A DNA stretch of 64,000 bases from Candidatus Binatus sp. (GTDB lineage: Bacteria > Desulfobacterota > Binatia > Binatales > Binataceae), in the NCBI RefSeq assembly GCF_036567905.1, contig NZ_DATCTO010000077.1, positions 1 to 64,000 on the forward strand. Direction: 5' to 3'. A program made the translations under genes and the position numbers. This document shows, one piece after another, positions 1 through 8,226 of this stretch. The notes under the pieces are model-generated. The model did not search any database. It was not told the DNA's origin and saw only the letters and a list, made by a program, of their open reading frames with translations. The first letter of the stretch is position 1, and each line of letters starts with the position of its first letter.

Positions 1-114
1 ATGCGACCGCACGGCAGTCTCGGCGCCTTGACGCCAGCCGAGTTCGCAGCGTTAAAAAGACGGGAAACGCAACCGCCCGAGGAGGGCGAAAAAACCGGCG
101 GACTCTACTTATGA
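1..114 (+). CDS. IS3-family transposase, C-terminal fragment (cut by window edge)
   Basis: The visible 37 residues start at the window edge; the ATG at base 1 is probably just an internal Met. They begin MRPHGSLGALTPAEFAA, which matches the conserved RPHxSLGxxTPxEF tail of the DDE integrase core (OrfB) of IS3-family transposases. The reading frame ends with TGA at 112-114, 26 bases before the IS end, the usual arrangement for IS3 elements. The catalytic DDE residues are outside the window, so it cannot be said whether the transposase is intact. Confidence 0.8.
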   Translation: MRPHGSLGALTPAEFAALKRRETQPPEEGEKTGGLYL

Positions 115-140
115 TTGGCGGGAAATTGGGGAGCAGGCCA
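1..140 (+). mobile_element. Right end of an IS3-family insertion sequence (left part outside window)
   Basis: The first 114 bases encode the C-terminus of an IS3-type transposase. Immediately after it, read on the minus strand from 140, comes TGGCCTGCTCCCC, which resembles the TG-starting, CCCC-containing terminal inverted repeats of IS3/IS407-group elements. The boundary at 140 is supported independently: the minus-strand restriction-type gene loses its family-like sequence exactly at the codon formed by this TGG. The left inverted repeat and the target duplication lie outside the window, so the IS name cannot be given. Confidence 0.75.
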
Positions 141-1220
141 GTCGCCGTAAATGAGCGCGGACCTTATATCTATTTTGATCAACCGGTCGCGGATTTGAGC
201 GAGACTGCTTTCGGCCGGAAGAAAGTGGTCATAGTTGTCTGCGCGGAACAGTTGTCCATACTGCCCGGCGTGAAACGCGAACCCATAGCGAAATATGTCC
301 TGCCAGGTAACTGCGGCAAGATCTTGAGATAGCCCGCGATAGAATTTTCGCGACCGTGCGAAGGTCCTCAGAGCAGCGGTCGCACCGCGGCGATTCAATG
401 CGTTCAATACCTTGAAGCCGAATAGTCCTCCAAGGAGGTCATATTCGGGTCGAGGGAAGAGCGTATGGATGATTCTGGGTGTTCCAGACCCGGCAGATAA
501 ATCTTCGATCACCTTGATGAACAGAATCTTCGTCGTGAAGTGCAGCGAGATCGCTTGAAGAGCAATGCGGGTTTGTTTCTTTTGGTCTGAACCGGTACCG
601 CCGATAAACCGTTTTCGTTCCTCAATGATTCTGATTAGGTAAGGCGCCAGACTGGGCGCACGAGAGGGATCGTAGTTCCCTGAAGCCGAATCCAGGAATA
701 CGGCTGTTAAATCTGAAACGGTCTGATTTTTGAAATCGATCAGGATCTGCACAAGTGCGGCCGCATCAAGTGATGTTCGAATGGCGCCCGGCGGTTCGGC
801 TGTTACAGCGTTCCACGTGCATTCCGGTATCGGAGCATACTTCAGGCGCCCGTCCTGAACGTCGATAGTTTCGGTTTTTCTGAGAAAGCGGCGCTCTCGT
901 CCATTGGAGATAACGATGAACGAGACAGGGGTTTCGAAGAAATCACTGACAGCGTAGCTTCGAGCCTGGTTTACATCTTCCTCGGTGAGGTCGTGCGAAT
1001 AACGCTTGGCTTCTAGCACGGCGTATGGATAGCCTTCAGAGAGATAAAGCCCGTCATAACGGCCCTGCTCGCCTTCTCCAACAGGCACTGTGTGCTGCGC
1101 CTGGTAATCGAGCGTATCTGGTGAGGGAAAACCTTTATGGTTGTGCAAATAAGGCAGGATCAGTTTGTCGGCCGTGTCTTGCTCAGAATATTGTCGATAA
1201 GACTGCTCGGTCAGAGGCAT
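105..1220 (-). pseudogene. HsdR-N-type nuclease / methylase N-terminal fragment truncated by the IS
   Basis: The 371-residue frame starts at the ATG at 1218-1220. Residues 45-90 carry a PD-(D/E)xK nuclease core of the type I restriction HsdR N-terminal kind: D56, then E70-A-K72, followed by a Gln-containing helix (QARSY). Residues 195-350 look like the helical linker that precedes an N6-adenine methylase domain in type IIG and related enzymes (TKILFIKVIEDL, then NYDHFLP). The native sequence ends at residue 360; residues 361-371 (WPAPQFPANHK) are encoded by the IS end. No methylase catalytic motif (NPPY) is present in the window. The gene is therefore probably a broken restriction-modification gene. 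GC is about 50%, below the core. It lies 42 bases downstream of the integrase on the same strand. Confidence 0.7.
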
Positions 1221-1262
1221 TCGGCTAGTTCCAAAGCGAAAAGTGTTTGGCCCGACTATCTA

Positions 1263-2327
1263 TCACAGCCGCTGCACATCGGAAAACGTCCGCCGCACCA
1301 CTTCTTCCAATCTCTCCTGCCGTACCTTGACCCACGGGTTATAGTGCCGCTCGCAGACCTTGAGTGAATTTCCCAAAAGCACCGATACCGTTTCCAACGA
1401 CACCCCATTTGTGAGGAGTCCAATCGCGAAACTGTCGCGAAGCTGATGCGCGTGAAACTTCACGCCGGCGAGTTTTCCGAGCCGCGCCAAAGACCGCTGC
1501 CAATCGGCCACGCCCGACTTCGGATTCCCGATACCGGACCAAAAATAGTATTCGCCATTTCCGCATCCCGCGATCGCTGCCAAGACAAATTCCGGCAACG
1601 GCAACCACACCGGCACATTCGTTTTCTGTGAATAGAGGAACAGCTTATCGCCCTGGATTTTCTTGCGGGTGAGCATCACGCAATCGCGAATCCGCAGACC
1701 CGAATATCGAAGCACGAGAAGAAATGCTTTAATCCGCTCTCCCGTCCTCGCCCCATAGACCCCTTTTTTCGGGAATTTCTCACAAGCCGCGATCAGCTTT
1801 TGAAAATCCGCATCCTCAACCGGAAGCGTCGGGCTGAACACCAATCGGGGCGGCTTCAAAAGCGTCGCCGGATTCTTTTCGGTCCACCCGCGCTCCTGAC
1901 AAAATCGGAAGAACGCCCGGAGCCGCTCGATCTTCTTCCGGGATGAAATTCCGGCCAATTTCCACGTCTGCCGATATTCCGAGAGGTCGCTCAGGGAAAT
2001 CGCATCGACCGGCCGCGGTCCGAATTGCGCCTTCATCTCGCGTTCCAAAAGCCGGTATTTCCCGAGAGTCTCGAGTTTCAGGTGCCGCGCCTCGGCATCC
2101 GTAATGAATTGCACGAACGCTTCGACAACCGAAACACTGCCGCCCTCAATCCGGGCCTCCCAATCCCGCACGATTTTTTGCGCCGATTCCCAATTTCGGA
2201 TCCCCAGGGACTTCTTCATCCACTGGCCGTGGAGCGTTCCCTGAACCCAGATCGGGCACGAGCATTTGTTATGCTTCCGCGTGGAGTGCTTGCACCGCGC
2301 CAAGTGCCGTCGCCACAAATTCAGCAT
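1263..2327 (-). CDS. Tyrosine recombinase / integrase of the ssrA-integrated element
   Basis: This 354-aa protein has a Cys-rich N-terminus (CKHSTRKHNKCSC), a core-binding SAM-like domain at about residues 60-160 and a C-terminal catalytic domain. Visible catalytic elements are the Arg in LRYSGLRIRD, the HxxR box (H294, R297) and the nucleophile Tyr329 in ERHYNPW. The position usually His/Trp in the LGH box is Asn (LLGNS, N320). Such enzymes integrate and excise mobile DNA by strand exchange. The gene starts only 82 bases from the tmRNA 3' end and reads away from it, the standard position of an integrase next to its att site. Base composition is lower in GC than smpB. Start is the ATG at 2325-2327; no strong ribosome-binding site is seen. 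Confidence 0.88.
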   Translation of the reverse strand: MLNLWRRHLARCKHSTRKHNKCSCPIWVQGTLHGQWMKKSLGIRNWESAQKIVRDWEARIEGGSVSVVEAFVQFITDAEARHLKLETLGKYRLLEREMKAQFGPRPVDAISLSDLSEYRQTWKLAGISSRKKIERLRAFFRFCQERGWTEKNPATLLKPPRLVFSPTLPVEDADFQKLIAACEKFPKKGVYGARTGERIKAFLLVLRYSGLRIRDCVMLTRKKIQGDKLFLYSQKTNVPVWLPLPEFVLAAIAGCGNGEYYFWSGIGNPKSGVADWQRSLARLGKLAGVKFHAHQLRDSFAIGLLTNGVSLETVSVLLGNSLKVCERHYNPWVKVRQERLEEVVRRTFSDVQRL

Positions 2328-2408
2328 GCGGCGAGCTTAGCAGAAAGGCACGCCATTGGCACGCGCTTTCGGCATCATCCGAAAACGTAATAAAATCAGC
2401 TAGTTAGC

Positions 2409-2766
2409 TGGTGGAGGCGGGGGGAATTGAACCCCCGTCCGAAGGCCTTCCGGCGACGGCCACTACACGCTTAGTCTGCGAATTTTAGCTCGCGTCCGAA
2501 ACGCCCACAGACGGGCTTTGCTGACGCCAGCCGGCTGAATTTTCGGGACGCCGCCCAGCCGGTGAACTGCGGTTCCCTAGCCCACTAAATGACGCCCCGA
2601 CCCGCTGCCATGGGCGAGCAGCGGCGGGACGCTAGCGGCCCTTAGGCCGCCAGAGCGTAACCGTTATTGTCTGCGGGTAAATTTCGCAGTCTGCCAGTTT
2701 TACGGGTCGACAGCACCCGGCGTGCGACCATGGCCATATTGTCTTCGTCGAATCCAGTTCGCCCCC
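2409..2766 (-). ncRNA. ssrA: tmRNA (transfer-messenger RNA)
   Basis: This 358-nt RNA is read on the minus strand. The 5' end GGGGGCGAACTGGATTCGAC is the standard tmRNA start. The 3' end carries a T-arm (GGGGTTCAATTCCCC) and CGCCTCCACCA. The 5' GGGGGCG pairs with the 3' CGCCUCC, leaving A-CCA. The resume codon is GCA, and the tag reads ADNNGYALAA followed by TAA (stop at 2642-2644). The YALAA end is the proteolysis signal of ssrA tags. tmRNA rescues stalled ribosomes with SmpB, encoded divergently 134 bases away. The integrase lies directly at its 3' end. Confidence 0.96.
2642..2674 (-). other. tmRNA tag-peptide reading frame
   Basis: Ten codons plus stop encode ADNNGYALAA. With the alanine carried by the tmRNA itself the appended tag would be A-ADNNGYALAA. 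The C-terminal YALAA is the conserved ClpXP/ClpAP recognition end. The Gly-Tyr variant differs from the common NDENYALAA type. Confidence 0.9.
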
Positions 2767-2900
2767 ACGGACCGTGGGTTTTCGATATGAGGCCAGTCGA
2801 AACGGTTACATCATTCAATCTAAGGCTCAATCGCCGCGTTCGCAACCTGCCCTCAACCCCCCTTATCTGCGCCGCCGCCTGCGGATAAACTCGCCCTGCG

Positions 2901-3392
2901 ATGGCACGCGACACCCGCAATGGCAAACCGTCGAGCGACGGATTCGATCTGGTCGCCGATAACCGCAAGGCGCGGCATGATTTCTTCATCGAGGAGACGC
3001 TCGAGGCCGGCCTCGCACTCACCGGCACGGAGGTCAAGTCGCTGCGGGCGCATCGCGCAAATCTGCGCGACAGTTACGCGCGCATAAAAAACGGCGAAGC
3101 GTTCCTCGAGAGCGTCCATATCGGCGCCTACGCTCCGGCGGGCCAATTCAGCCACAAGGAGACGCGCGCGCGAAAACTCCTGATGCATCGCCGCGAGATC
3201 GATCGCCTGTGGGGCCGCGTGCGCGAGAAGGGCTATTCGATCGTCCCGCTGAAACTTTATTTCAAAAACGGCCGGGCCAAGGTTGAACTGGGGCTCGCCA
3301 AGGGCAAGCACTCCTACGACAAGCGCGACGCGATCGCGCGCAAGACCTCCGAGCGTGAAATCGAGCGCGCCCTGAAAGGACGCAACCGCTAG
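2901..3392 (+). CDS. smpB: SsrA-binding protein SmpB
   Basis: This 163-aa protein has the length and sequence of SmpB: KARHDFFIEETLEAGLAL, then GTEVKSLRAHRANLRDSYARI, HIGAYAPA, and the basic tail with GLAKGKHSYDKRDAIARK. SmpB binds the tRNA-like part of tmRNA and brings it to stalled ribosomes. The basic tail enters the empty mRNA channel. Its partner RNA ssrA is encoded divergently just upstream, so the two may share the 134-base region between them. The ATG at 2901 is chosen because it gives the full family N-terminus. Its 3' end overlaps by 4 bases the convergent nucleotidyltransferase gene. Confidence 0.97.
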   Translation: MARDTRNGKPSSDGFDLVADNRKARHDFFIEETLEAGLALTGTEVKSLRAHRANLRDSYARIKNGEAFLESVHIGAYAPAGQFSHKETRARKLLMHRREIDRLWGRVREKGYSIVPLKLYFKNGRAKVELGLAKGKHSYDKRDAIARKTSEREIERALKGRNR

Positions 3393-4249
3393 CGCGCCTC
3401 CGGGCTCGTCGCGAGTTGACTCAATTCCGCAACCAGGCTCTGGAAGCTATCGACGCTCGCCGATAGTTCCGCCGCGGTAGAGCCGATGCTGCCCAGCACG
3501 CTCGCGGCGGTATCGTGAAATCGCGCCGGTTTGATCGCGAATCGATGCGACTCCGCGAACGCGCCTTTCTCATTGAGAAAAAATCTGCGATTCAGCGCGT
3601 AGAGCACCAGCGTCATGAAGCCCGCCGCGCGAAACAGGCATCCCGCGACGTACATCACGTCCGCGCGCTCGGCCGGCTTCGCGGCGATTGAAATTTCGAA
3701 TTCCGCGTCAAAGAGATGCTTGGCTATTGCAGCGGCCCGAAATTTTTTAGGATATTCGCATACCAGGGACTTGAGTTCGGCGATCGCGCCCGCCGGATCA
3801 AACAGCGGACGGCATACATGAACTTCGCCCGCGTAAATTTGCAAATGAAATCCGAGCGGATGACCAAGCTGATAGACGCTGCGGGGGCGTCCGGCGATGC
3901 AGTCCTCGATCGCCTCGCGCACCGCGCCAATTTCACGGTAAATGAAATCGACGCGACGGCCGCGAATCTCGAGCCATCCGCCGCCGTTCACCCCCGGCCC
4001 CCATTGGCCGAACGAAGTCACCAATCCATCAAGATGACGATCGTCCAGTTCGTGTGCAGCCGCTCCCAGAGCCGCAGTCGAGAATGGATGGGCGCCGTCG
4101 TAATAGATTCCGAGATCGATATCCGATCGTTCGTCGGCGTTACCGCGCGCGCGTGATCCGCCAAGCACGATCGCTGCTACGCCGTCGATCTTCGCGACGC
4201 GGCCCGCGACCAGGCTGAGTATTTCTTCGATTTCGCGCTGACCAGCCAC
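3389..4249 (-). CDS. Nucleotidyltransferase-fold protein
   Basis: This 286-aa protein has an N-terminal DNA-polymerase-beta-type nucleotidyltransferase motif: GGSRARGNADERSDIDL at residues 30-46, with the catalytic Asp pair D43 and D45. The remainder (about 100-286) is mostly helical and resembles the substrate-binding part of small nucleotidyltransferases of the antibiotic-modifying or DUF4037 kind. It would transfer a nucleotide to a small molecule, protein or RNA. The substrate cannot be told from the sequence. It stands alone, convergent with smpB and overlapping it by 4 bases. Confidence 0.75.
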   Translation of the reverse strand: MAGQREIEEILSLVAGRVAKIDGVAAIVLGGSRARGNADERSDIDLGIYYDGAHPFSTAALGAAAHELDDRHLDGLVTSFGQWGPGVNGGGWLEIRGRRVDFIYREIGAVREAIEDCIAGRPRSVYQLGHPLGFHLQIYAGEVHVCRPLFDPAGAIAELKSLVCEYPKKFRAAAIAKHLFDAEFEISIAAKPAERADVMYVAGCLFRAAGFMTLVLYALNRRFFLNEKGAFAESHRFAIKPARFHDTAASVLGSIGSTAAELSASVDSFQSLVAELSQLATSPEAR

Positions 4250-4316
4250 CCGCCGAGCTTAAGTCGCACGTCCAACTGGAGCAACGACAAGCGCCAACGC
4301 GGTCTCGATCTCAGTT

Positions 4317-5342
4317 CTAACTGCCGGCTGACGTATCAGCGCCGGCCTGCGCGCCGAGTGTGGTCGCGCCAGCCGCACCCAGCAAAGCCTGCAGTCTTGC
4401 GATGCGCCGGCCAAGGGGAGGATGCGTCGAAAACAGGTTGGCAAAGAATCCTTCGCTGTCTTCGCGGATGCCCTCGCGGGGGTTGACGATAAACAGATGC
4501 GCGGTGCCGGCGGTGCCTCGTTTCAGCGGCGACTCGATTTTCGCGATGTGCTCCAGCGCGCGCAGCAGCGCACGCGGGTTGCGCGTGAACTCAACCGACG
4601 ACGCATCCGCAAGATATTCGCGCTGCCTCGACACCGCCATCGCAAGCAACTGCGAAAAGATCGGCGCCACCGCCGCCAGGACAATCACCGCAACCGTGAT
4701 CAGCACCGCCGCCTGATTGTCGCGATCGGAACTGCTCCTGCCGCGCGCGCCGAATCCGCCGAAGAACATCCAGCGGTACACGAAATCCGAGAGCATCGCG
4801 ATTCCACCGACCATCACCGCGATCATCATCATCGTGCGGATGTCGTAGTCGGCAACGTGCGACATCTCATGCCCGATCACTCCCTGCAACTCTTCCCGGT
4901 CCATCTGATCGACCAGACCCTGGGTGACGCAAATCACCGAATGGGCCAAGTCGCGTCCCGTCGCGAACGCATTCGGCGACGGATCATCCATGAGATACGG
5001 CTTGGGCACGGGCATCCGCGCCGCGGTCGCCATTTCGTTGATCACGTCGAGCACCATCTGATGTTTCGGCGTATCGGGCGTGAGCGGGCGTGCGTGAACC
5101 GAGAGCAGCACCAACGACGCGCCGCTGTAATATGACACGATCGATTGGATGCCGGCGAAGACCAGGGCGGCGATCGTCAGTACCGGGAAGCCGATCAGGT
5201 GTCCGTCGATGATCGCAATATCGCGCGCCGCAAAATCGAGGCCAAGCCCGATCGCGCCGAACAGCAGCATGAACGCGACGACCAGCACCGCAGTCTCGCG
5301 GCGATTGGTCGCTTCGAGACCCCTGAAATTGCTTGATGCCAT
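4317..5342 (-). CDS. HtpX-like M48 zinc metalloprotease
   Basis: This 341-aa membrane protease has two N-terminal membrane segments (about 17-36 and 52-82). The zinc motif HEMSH is at 158-162 and the third ligand region REYLADA has Glu242. Further membrane segments lie near 172-192 and 212-237. The Asn-Ala-Phe-Ala motif (PNAFATG, 123-129) is also typical of HtpX-like proteases, which degrade damaged or misfolded membrane proteins. It is followed upstream by a lemA gene in the same direction, a common LemA-M48 pairing. HtpX of E. coli is shorter, so this belongs to the wider M48 family. Confidence 0.88.
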   Translation of the reverse strand: MASSNFRGLEATNRRETAVLVVAFMLLFGAIGLGLDFAARDIAIIDGHLIGFPVLTIAALVFAGIQSIVSYYSGASLVLLSVHARPLTPDTPKHQMVLDVINEMATAARMPVPKPYLMDDPSPNAFATGRDLAHSVICVTQGLVDQMDREELQGVIGHEMSHVADYDIRTMMMIAVMVGGIAMLSDFVYRWMFFGGFGARGRSSSDRDNQAAVLITVAVIVLAAVAPIFSQLLAMAVSRQREYLADASSVEFTRNPRALLRALEHIAKIESPLKRGTAGTAHLFIVNPREGIREDSEGFFANLFSTHPPLGRRIARLQALLGAAGATTLGAQAGADTSAGS

Positions 5343-5370
5343 CGAGCATGCCCGCCCGCGACGCGTGTGC

Positions 5371-5931
5371 TCAGGCGCGCGGCGTGGTCATCGAAAGGTC
5401 AACCTTGGGAACCGCCTGTTCTTCCGGAGCGCCTTTGAAATATTCCGCGGCCTTGAACCCGAAATTGCTGGCGATGAGATTGGTCGGGAAGATTTGGATG
5501 CGCGTGTTGAGAGCGAGCACGACGTCGTTGTATGCCTGTCGCGCGAACGCGATTTGATTTTCCGTGGTCGTCAGCTCTTCCTGCAGTTTGAGCACGTTCT
5601 CGTCGGCCTTCAACTGCGGATAGTTCTCCATCACGGCCATCAGTTTGCCCAGCCCGGTAGTGATCTGGGTCTCTGCCGCCATGCGCGAGGCCTGGTCCGG
5701 CGCGCTGACGGCCTTGGCGCGCGCCTCGACGACCTGCGTAAGGGTGTCGCGCTCGAACTGCATATAGCCTTTGACGGCTTCGATGAGATTTGGAATTAGA
5801 TCATGGCGGCGTTTCAGTTGTACATCGATCTGCCGCCACGAATTATCTACCTGGTTGCGCAGACTGACTAATCGATTGTAAGCAAAGACTACCCACGCGA
5901 CGATAGCCACTACGATAAACAAAAACACCAT
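5371..5931 (-). CDS. LemA family protein
   Basis: This 186-aa protein has one N-terminal membrane segment (residues 2-19), then the LemA signature VDNSWRQIDVQLKRRHDLIPNLIEAVKGY. A long helical domain follows, with the conserved Asn-Pro-like helix and FPTNLIASNFGF. LemA proteins are membrane-anchored helical proteins of poorly known role that often sit next to M48 proteases. Here the HtpX-like gene begins 28 bases downstream on the same strand, so the two are very likely co-transcribed. Confidence 0.92.
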   Translation of the reverse strand: MVFLFIVVAIVAWVVFAYNRLVSLRNQVDNSWRQIDVQLKRRHDLIPNLIEAVKGYMQFERDTLTQVVEARAKAVSAPDQASRMAAETQITTGLGKLMAVMENYPQLKADENVLKLQEELTTTENQIAFARQAYNDVVLALNTRIQIFPTNLIASNFGFKAAEYFKGAPEEQAVPKVDLSMTTPRA

Positions 5932-6071
5932 CTGCGATTCCTCCGTTGAGAGGTCAGCCCGAGGTGGCTTCGTCGGCTGCGCCCACGGCGCCGGCAGTAT
6001 CGATCATTCCGACCGCCGGCGCCTGGCGCTAAAGCTTACCTGGCCGTGGCTCGAAGCGCCCACTGCGCCTG

Positions 6072-6494
6072 CTAGTTCTCGAACTCGACTTTGATCTTGA
6101 ACGGTTTGCTCTCGGGCCGCTTTGGCACCGTCACTTCGAGCACGCCGTCCTTGTAGGCCGCCTTGATTCCGTCGTGGCTGGCGTCGTCAGGCATCGTGAA
6201 CGCGCGGCGCATCGTGCCGTACGCGCGCTCGGACAGATGGACTTCGGCGTCCTTCGACCACTCGGGCTGTTTGCGCTCGGCCTCGACGATTAGATCTCCG
6301 TCCTCGACGCGAACATCGACCGATTCGCTCGCGATGCCGGCCATCTCGAAGTAGAAATGATAGCTGTCAGGATCTTCGACCACGTCCGCCGCCGGCGCCG
6401 CCTTGCGCGCGGGTTCGAGCTCGTTCCAGAGCACGTTCCAGCGGCGCAGAAGAGAATCGTTGGGGGTCAGACCGTTCGTCATCAGCACTTCCAT
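6072..6494 (-). CDS. Small heat-shock protein, Hsp20 / alpha-crystallin family
   Basis: This 140-aa protein carries an alpha-crystallin domain from about residue 40 to 135: VEDPDSYHFYFEMAG, then VRVEDGDLIVEAERK, and the conserved GVLEVTVPKRP end of the domain. Small heat-shock proteins hold unfolding proteins in a refoldable state. The start at 6494 is supported by AGGAGG eight bases upstream; Met5 is an alternative. It lies upstream of lemA on the same strand with a 140-base gap. Confidence 0.93.
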   Translation of the reverse strand: MEVLMTNGLTPNDSLLRRWNVLWNELEPARKAAPAADVVEDPDSYHFYFEMAGIASESVDVRVEDGDLIVEAERKQPEWSKDAEVHLSERAYGTMRRAFTMPDDASHDGIKAAYKDGVLEVTVPKRPESKPFKIKVEFEN

Positions 6495-6700
6495 GCGAAA
6501 GCCTCCTGCCGGTAAATTTCTCCGGTGTGATTTTTTATCTCGGGACGCCCGGCGCGGCGAAAGCTGTATGCGTCTTTCGCTCGAAGCGCCTTGCGTCCCA
6601 CGATTTCAAGGTAAGTACGAACTCGCACCCGTCAAGGCCAATCGCCGCGGCGCCGCCGCCCGGCGGACCGCATCATCAATATGTTCGGACTAATTCTCGG

Positions 6701-8008
6701 CTACGACAGGTCTCGGCTGCGGGCCAGCGCCGCGCGAATGAAACGCGAACGGACCTGCTCTCGGGCCAGCATCCGCTGCGCCGGCGGCAGCGCGAGAAGC
6801 GTGCGGAAGACCGCGTTGAGGAAATGCGCGCCGCGCCCGGCCCCCTCGTCAAAGAGGAGCTGCGCGAGCCGGCCGCGCTCGATCACCATGCGCAGCGTGC
6901 GCTCAAGCGTGTCCTGTGGGATGTAAGGGCGCTTCCCATCGCGCCGCATGCGCATCGCACGCTTGCGGCACGCGTCGGCGCACAGACCGCAGCCGATACA
7001 GCGATCTTCGTCGATCAGCGGGTGCAGCTCGTTGGTGCGCCGCGCCTGGCTGCGCTCGGGACGCATCGTGATCGCACCGACCGGGCAGGCCCGCGCGCAG
7101 CGCGCGCATCCGGCGCACTTGTGGGGATCGGAGTGCGGCTTGAAGCCGCTGGGGTTTACCCCCTGCAGATCGTAGCGATTGATCGACTGAAGCTGGGTGC
7201 AGCAGCATGCGCAGCAGCTGCAGATGTAGGTCGGCTCCTGGCGGACGTTGTCGGCGATATGGACCAGGCCACGGGCGCGCCCGGCGGCGAGGAGCTCGAG
7301 CGCCTCCGAGCGCTCGACGGAGCGGCCGAACTTGCGGCGGATGACGAAGTCCGCGCCGGCGTTGAGCGACATGCACGTCTCCTGCGGCGCATCGCAGGCT
7401 TTGCCGAGGTGCCCGGCCTTGTGGCGGCAGTAGCAGAGCGACACGGAGCGGGATTTTGCGTCGGAGACGATCGCGGTCGCGCGCTCATAGTCCAGCACCT
7501 CGGGGACGTCGTCAGCGAGACCCGACTCGTGGACCAGCGCGCGCCCGATTACGGTCTCTTCGCCAAAGACCTCGCGCACAAACGTGTCATCGCCGTGGAT
7601 GTAGGCGTCGAGCGCCTCGGCCATGCGCTTTTTCGGGATCGAGTCCTGCGTGCGCATCATCGAAAACTCGAAGAACCCGGCCATCGGCGGCGCCAGCACG
7701 TACTTGGTCTCCGCGGTTTCGGGATGGACGAGGTCGAGCACCACGCCACGGTCGCAGAGCGCATCCAGGCGCGGCTTGAGCGCCTGGGGGTCGAGGTTGA
7801 GACGCTCGGCAATCCCGTCAAGCCCGGTGGGCGCGACCGGCAGCCGCGAGGCGAGGTCGGCCTCCTCGGGGCTGTACAGGATCTCAAGGATTTCCTTCCA
7901 GCCATTCCAAGCGCGCGGGTCGCGCGGCTCCGGAAGCGCCCCCTGGGTAGCCTCCAGGCGGCGCACGAACGCGCGGTACTCCTGCTTAAGATGGCCCAAG
8001 TGCCCCAT
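6701..8008 (-). CDS. 4Fe-4S dicluster ferredoxin-type protein with extra Cys clusters
   Basis: This protein of about 435 aa has an N-terminal winged-helix-like region (GLDGIAERLNLDPQALKPRLDALCDRGVV). A middle Cys-rich region follows (CYCRHKAGH...CDAPQETC), then an unusual CSCCACCC run. A C-terminal pair of 4Fe-4S motifs is present: CAGCARCARACP and CIGCGLCADAC. It is probably a cytoplasmic electron carrier or iron-sulfur oxidoreductase subunit with at least two 4Fe-4S clusters. Start is placed at the ATG at 8006-8008 because GGGGGAGG lies just upstream; the open frame goes on to 8197 without family-like sequence. No partner oxidoreductase is adjacent, so its job is unknown. Confidence 0.8.
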   Translation of the reverse strand: MGHLGHLKQEYRAFVRRLEATQGALPEPRDPRAWNGWKEILEILYSPEEADLASRLPVAPTGLDGIAERLNLDPQALKPRLDALCDRGVVLDLVHPETAETKYVLAPPMAGFFEFSMMRTQDSIPKKRMAEALDAYIHGDDTFVREVFGEETVIGRALVHESGLADDVPEVLDYERATAIVSDAKSRSVSLCYCRHKAGHLGKACDAPQETCMSLNAGADFVIRRKFGRSVERSEALELLAAGRARGLVHIADNVRQEPTYICSCCACCCTQLQSINRYDLQGVNPSGFKPHSDPHKCAGCARCARACPVGAITMRPERSQARRTNELHPLIDEDRCIGCGLCADACRKRAMRMRRDGKRPYIPQDTLERTLRMVIERGRLAQLLFDEGAGRGAHFLNAVFRTLLALPPAQRMLAREQVRSRFIRAALARSRDLS

Positions 8009-8226
8009 CCGAACCTCCCCCGTTAAACCGGGATTTCCGTTTTGACGCTCCGATTCCAACTCGCCGTATAGACCCAATGGTCTCGCGCTACAAGGTTTTA
8101 GCCGGTTTTGGTCCACGGTGTTTCCAGCGGCGCCGGGAGGGGTGAGTTTGGCGGTCTTCGAGACGGTCGTAATCTCTTGCGCGAATCGCCCGGTCATCTT
8201 AAAGCTCTCCTTCTTCGGCGGTATTC

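Larger units (their letters stand above)
1..2408. mobile_element. Part of a genomic island integrated at the 3' end of ssrA
   Basis: Everything left of the tmRNA 3' end is of lower GC than the chromosome to the right and holds an integrase, a restriction-type gene fragment and an IS. tmRNA genes are well-known targets of tyrosine recombinases, which recreate the RNA 3' end on insertion. The att site should therefore lie in or next to the T-arm/acceptor sequence at 2409-2440. The far end of the island, with its duplicated att half, is outside the window. Confidence 0.65.

Noticed and set aside
2675..3037. Longer minus-strand frame ending in the ssrA tag
   Set aside because: Only the last ten codons are translated, as the tmRNA tag; the rest is tmRNA structure and antisense to smpB.
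6527..8026. 499-residue plus-strand open frame
   Set aside because: Antisense to the ferredoxin-like gene, whose Cys motifs and ribosome-binding site are clear; the plus-strand translation is low-complexity Arg/Ala-rich.
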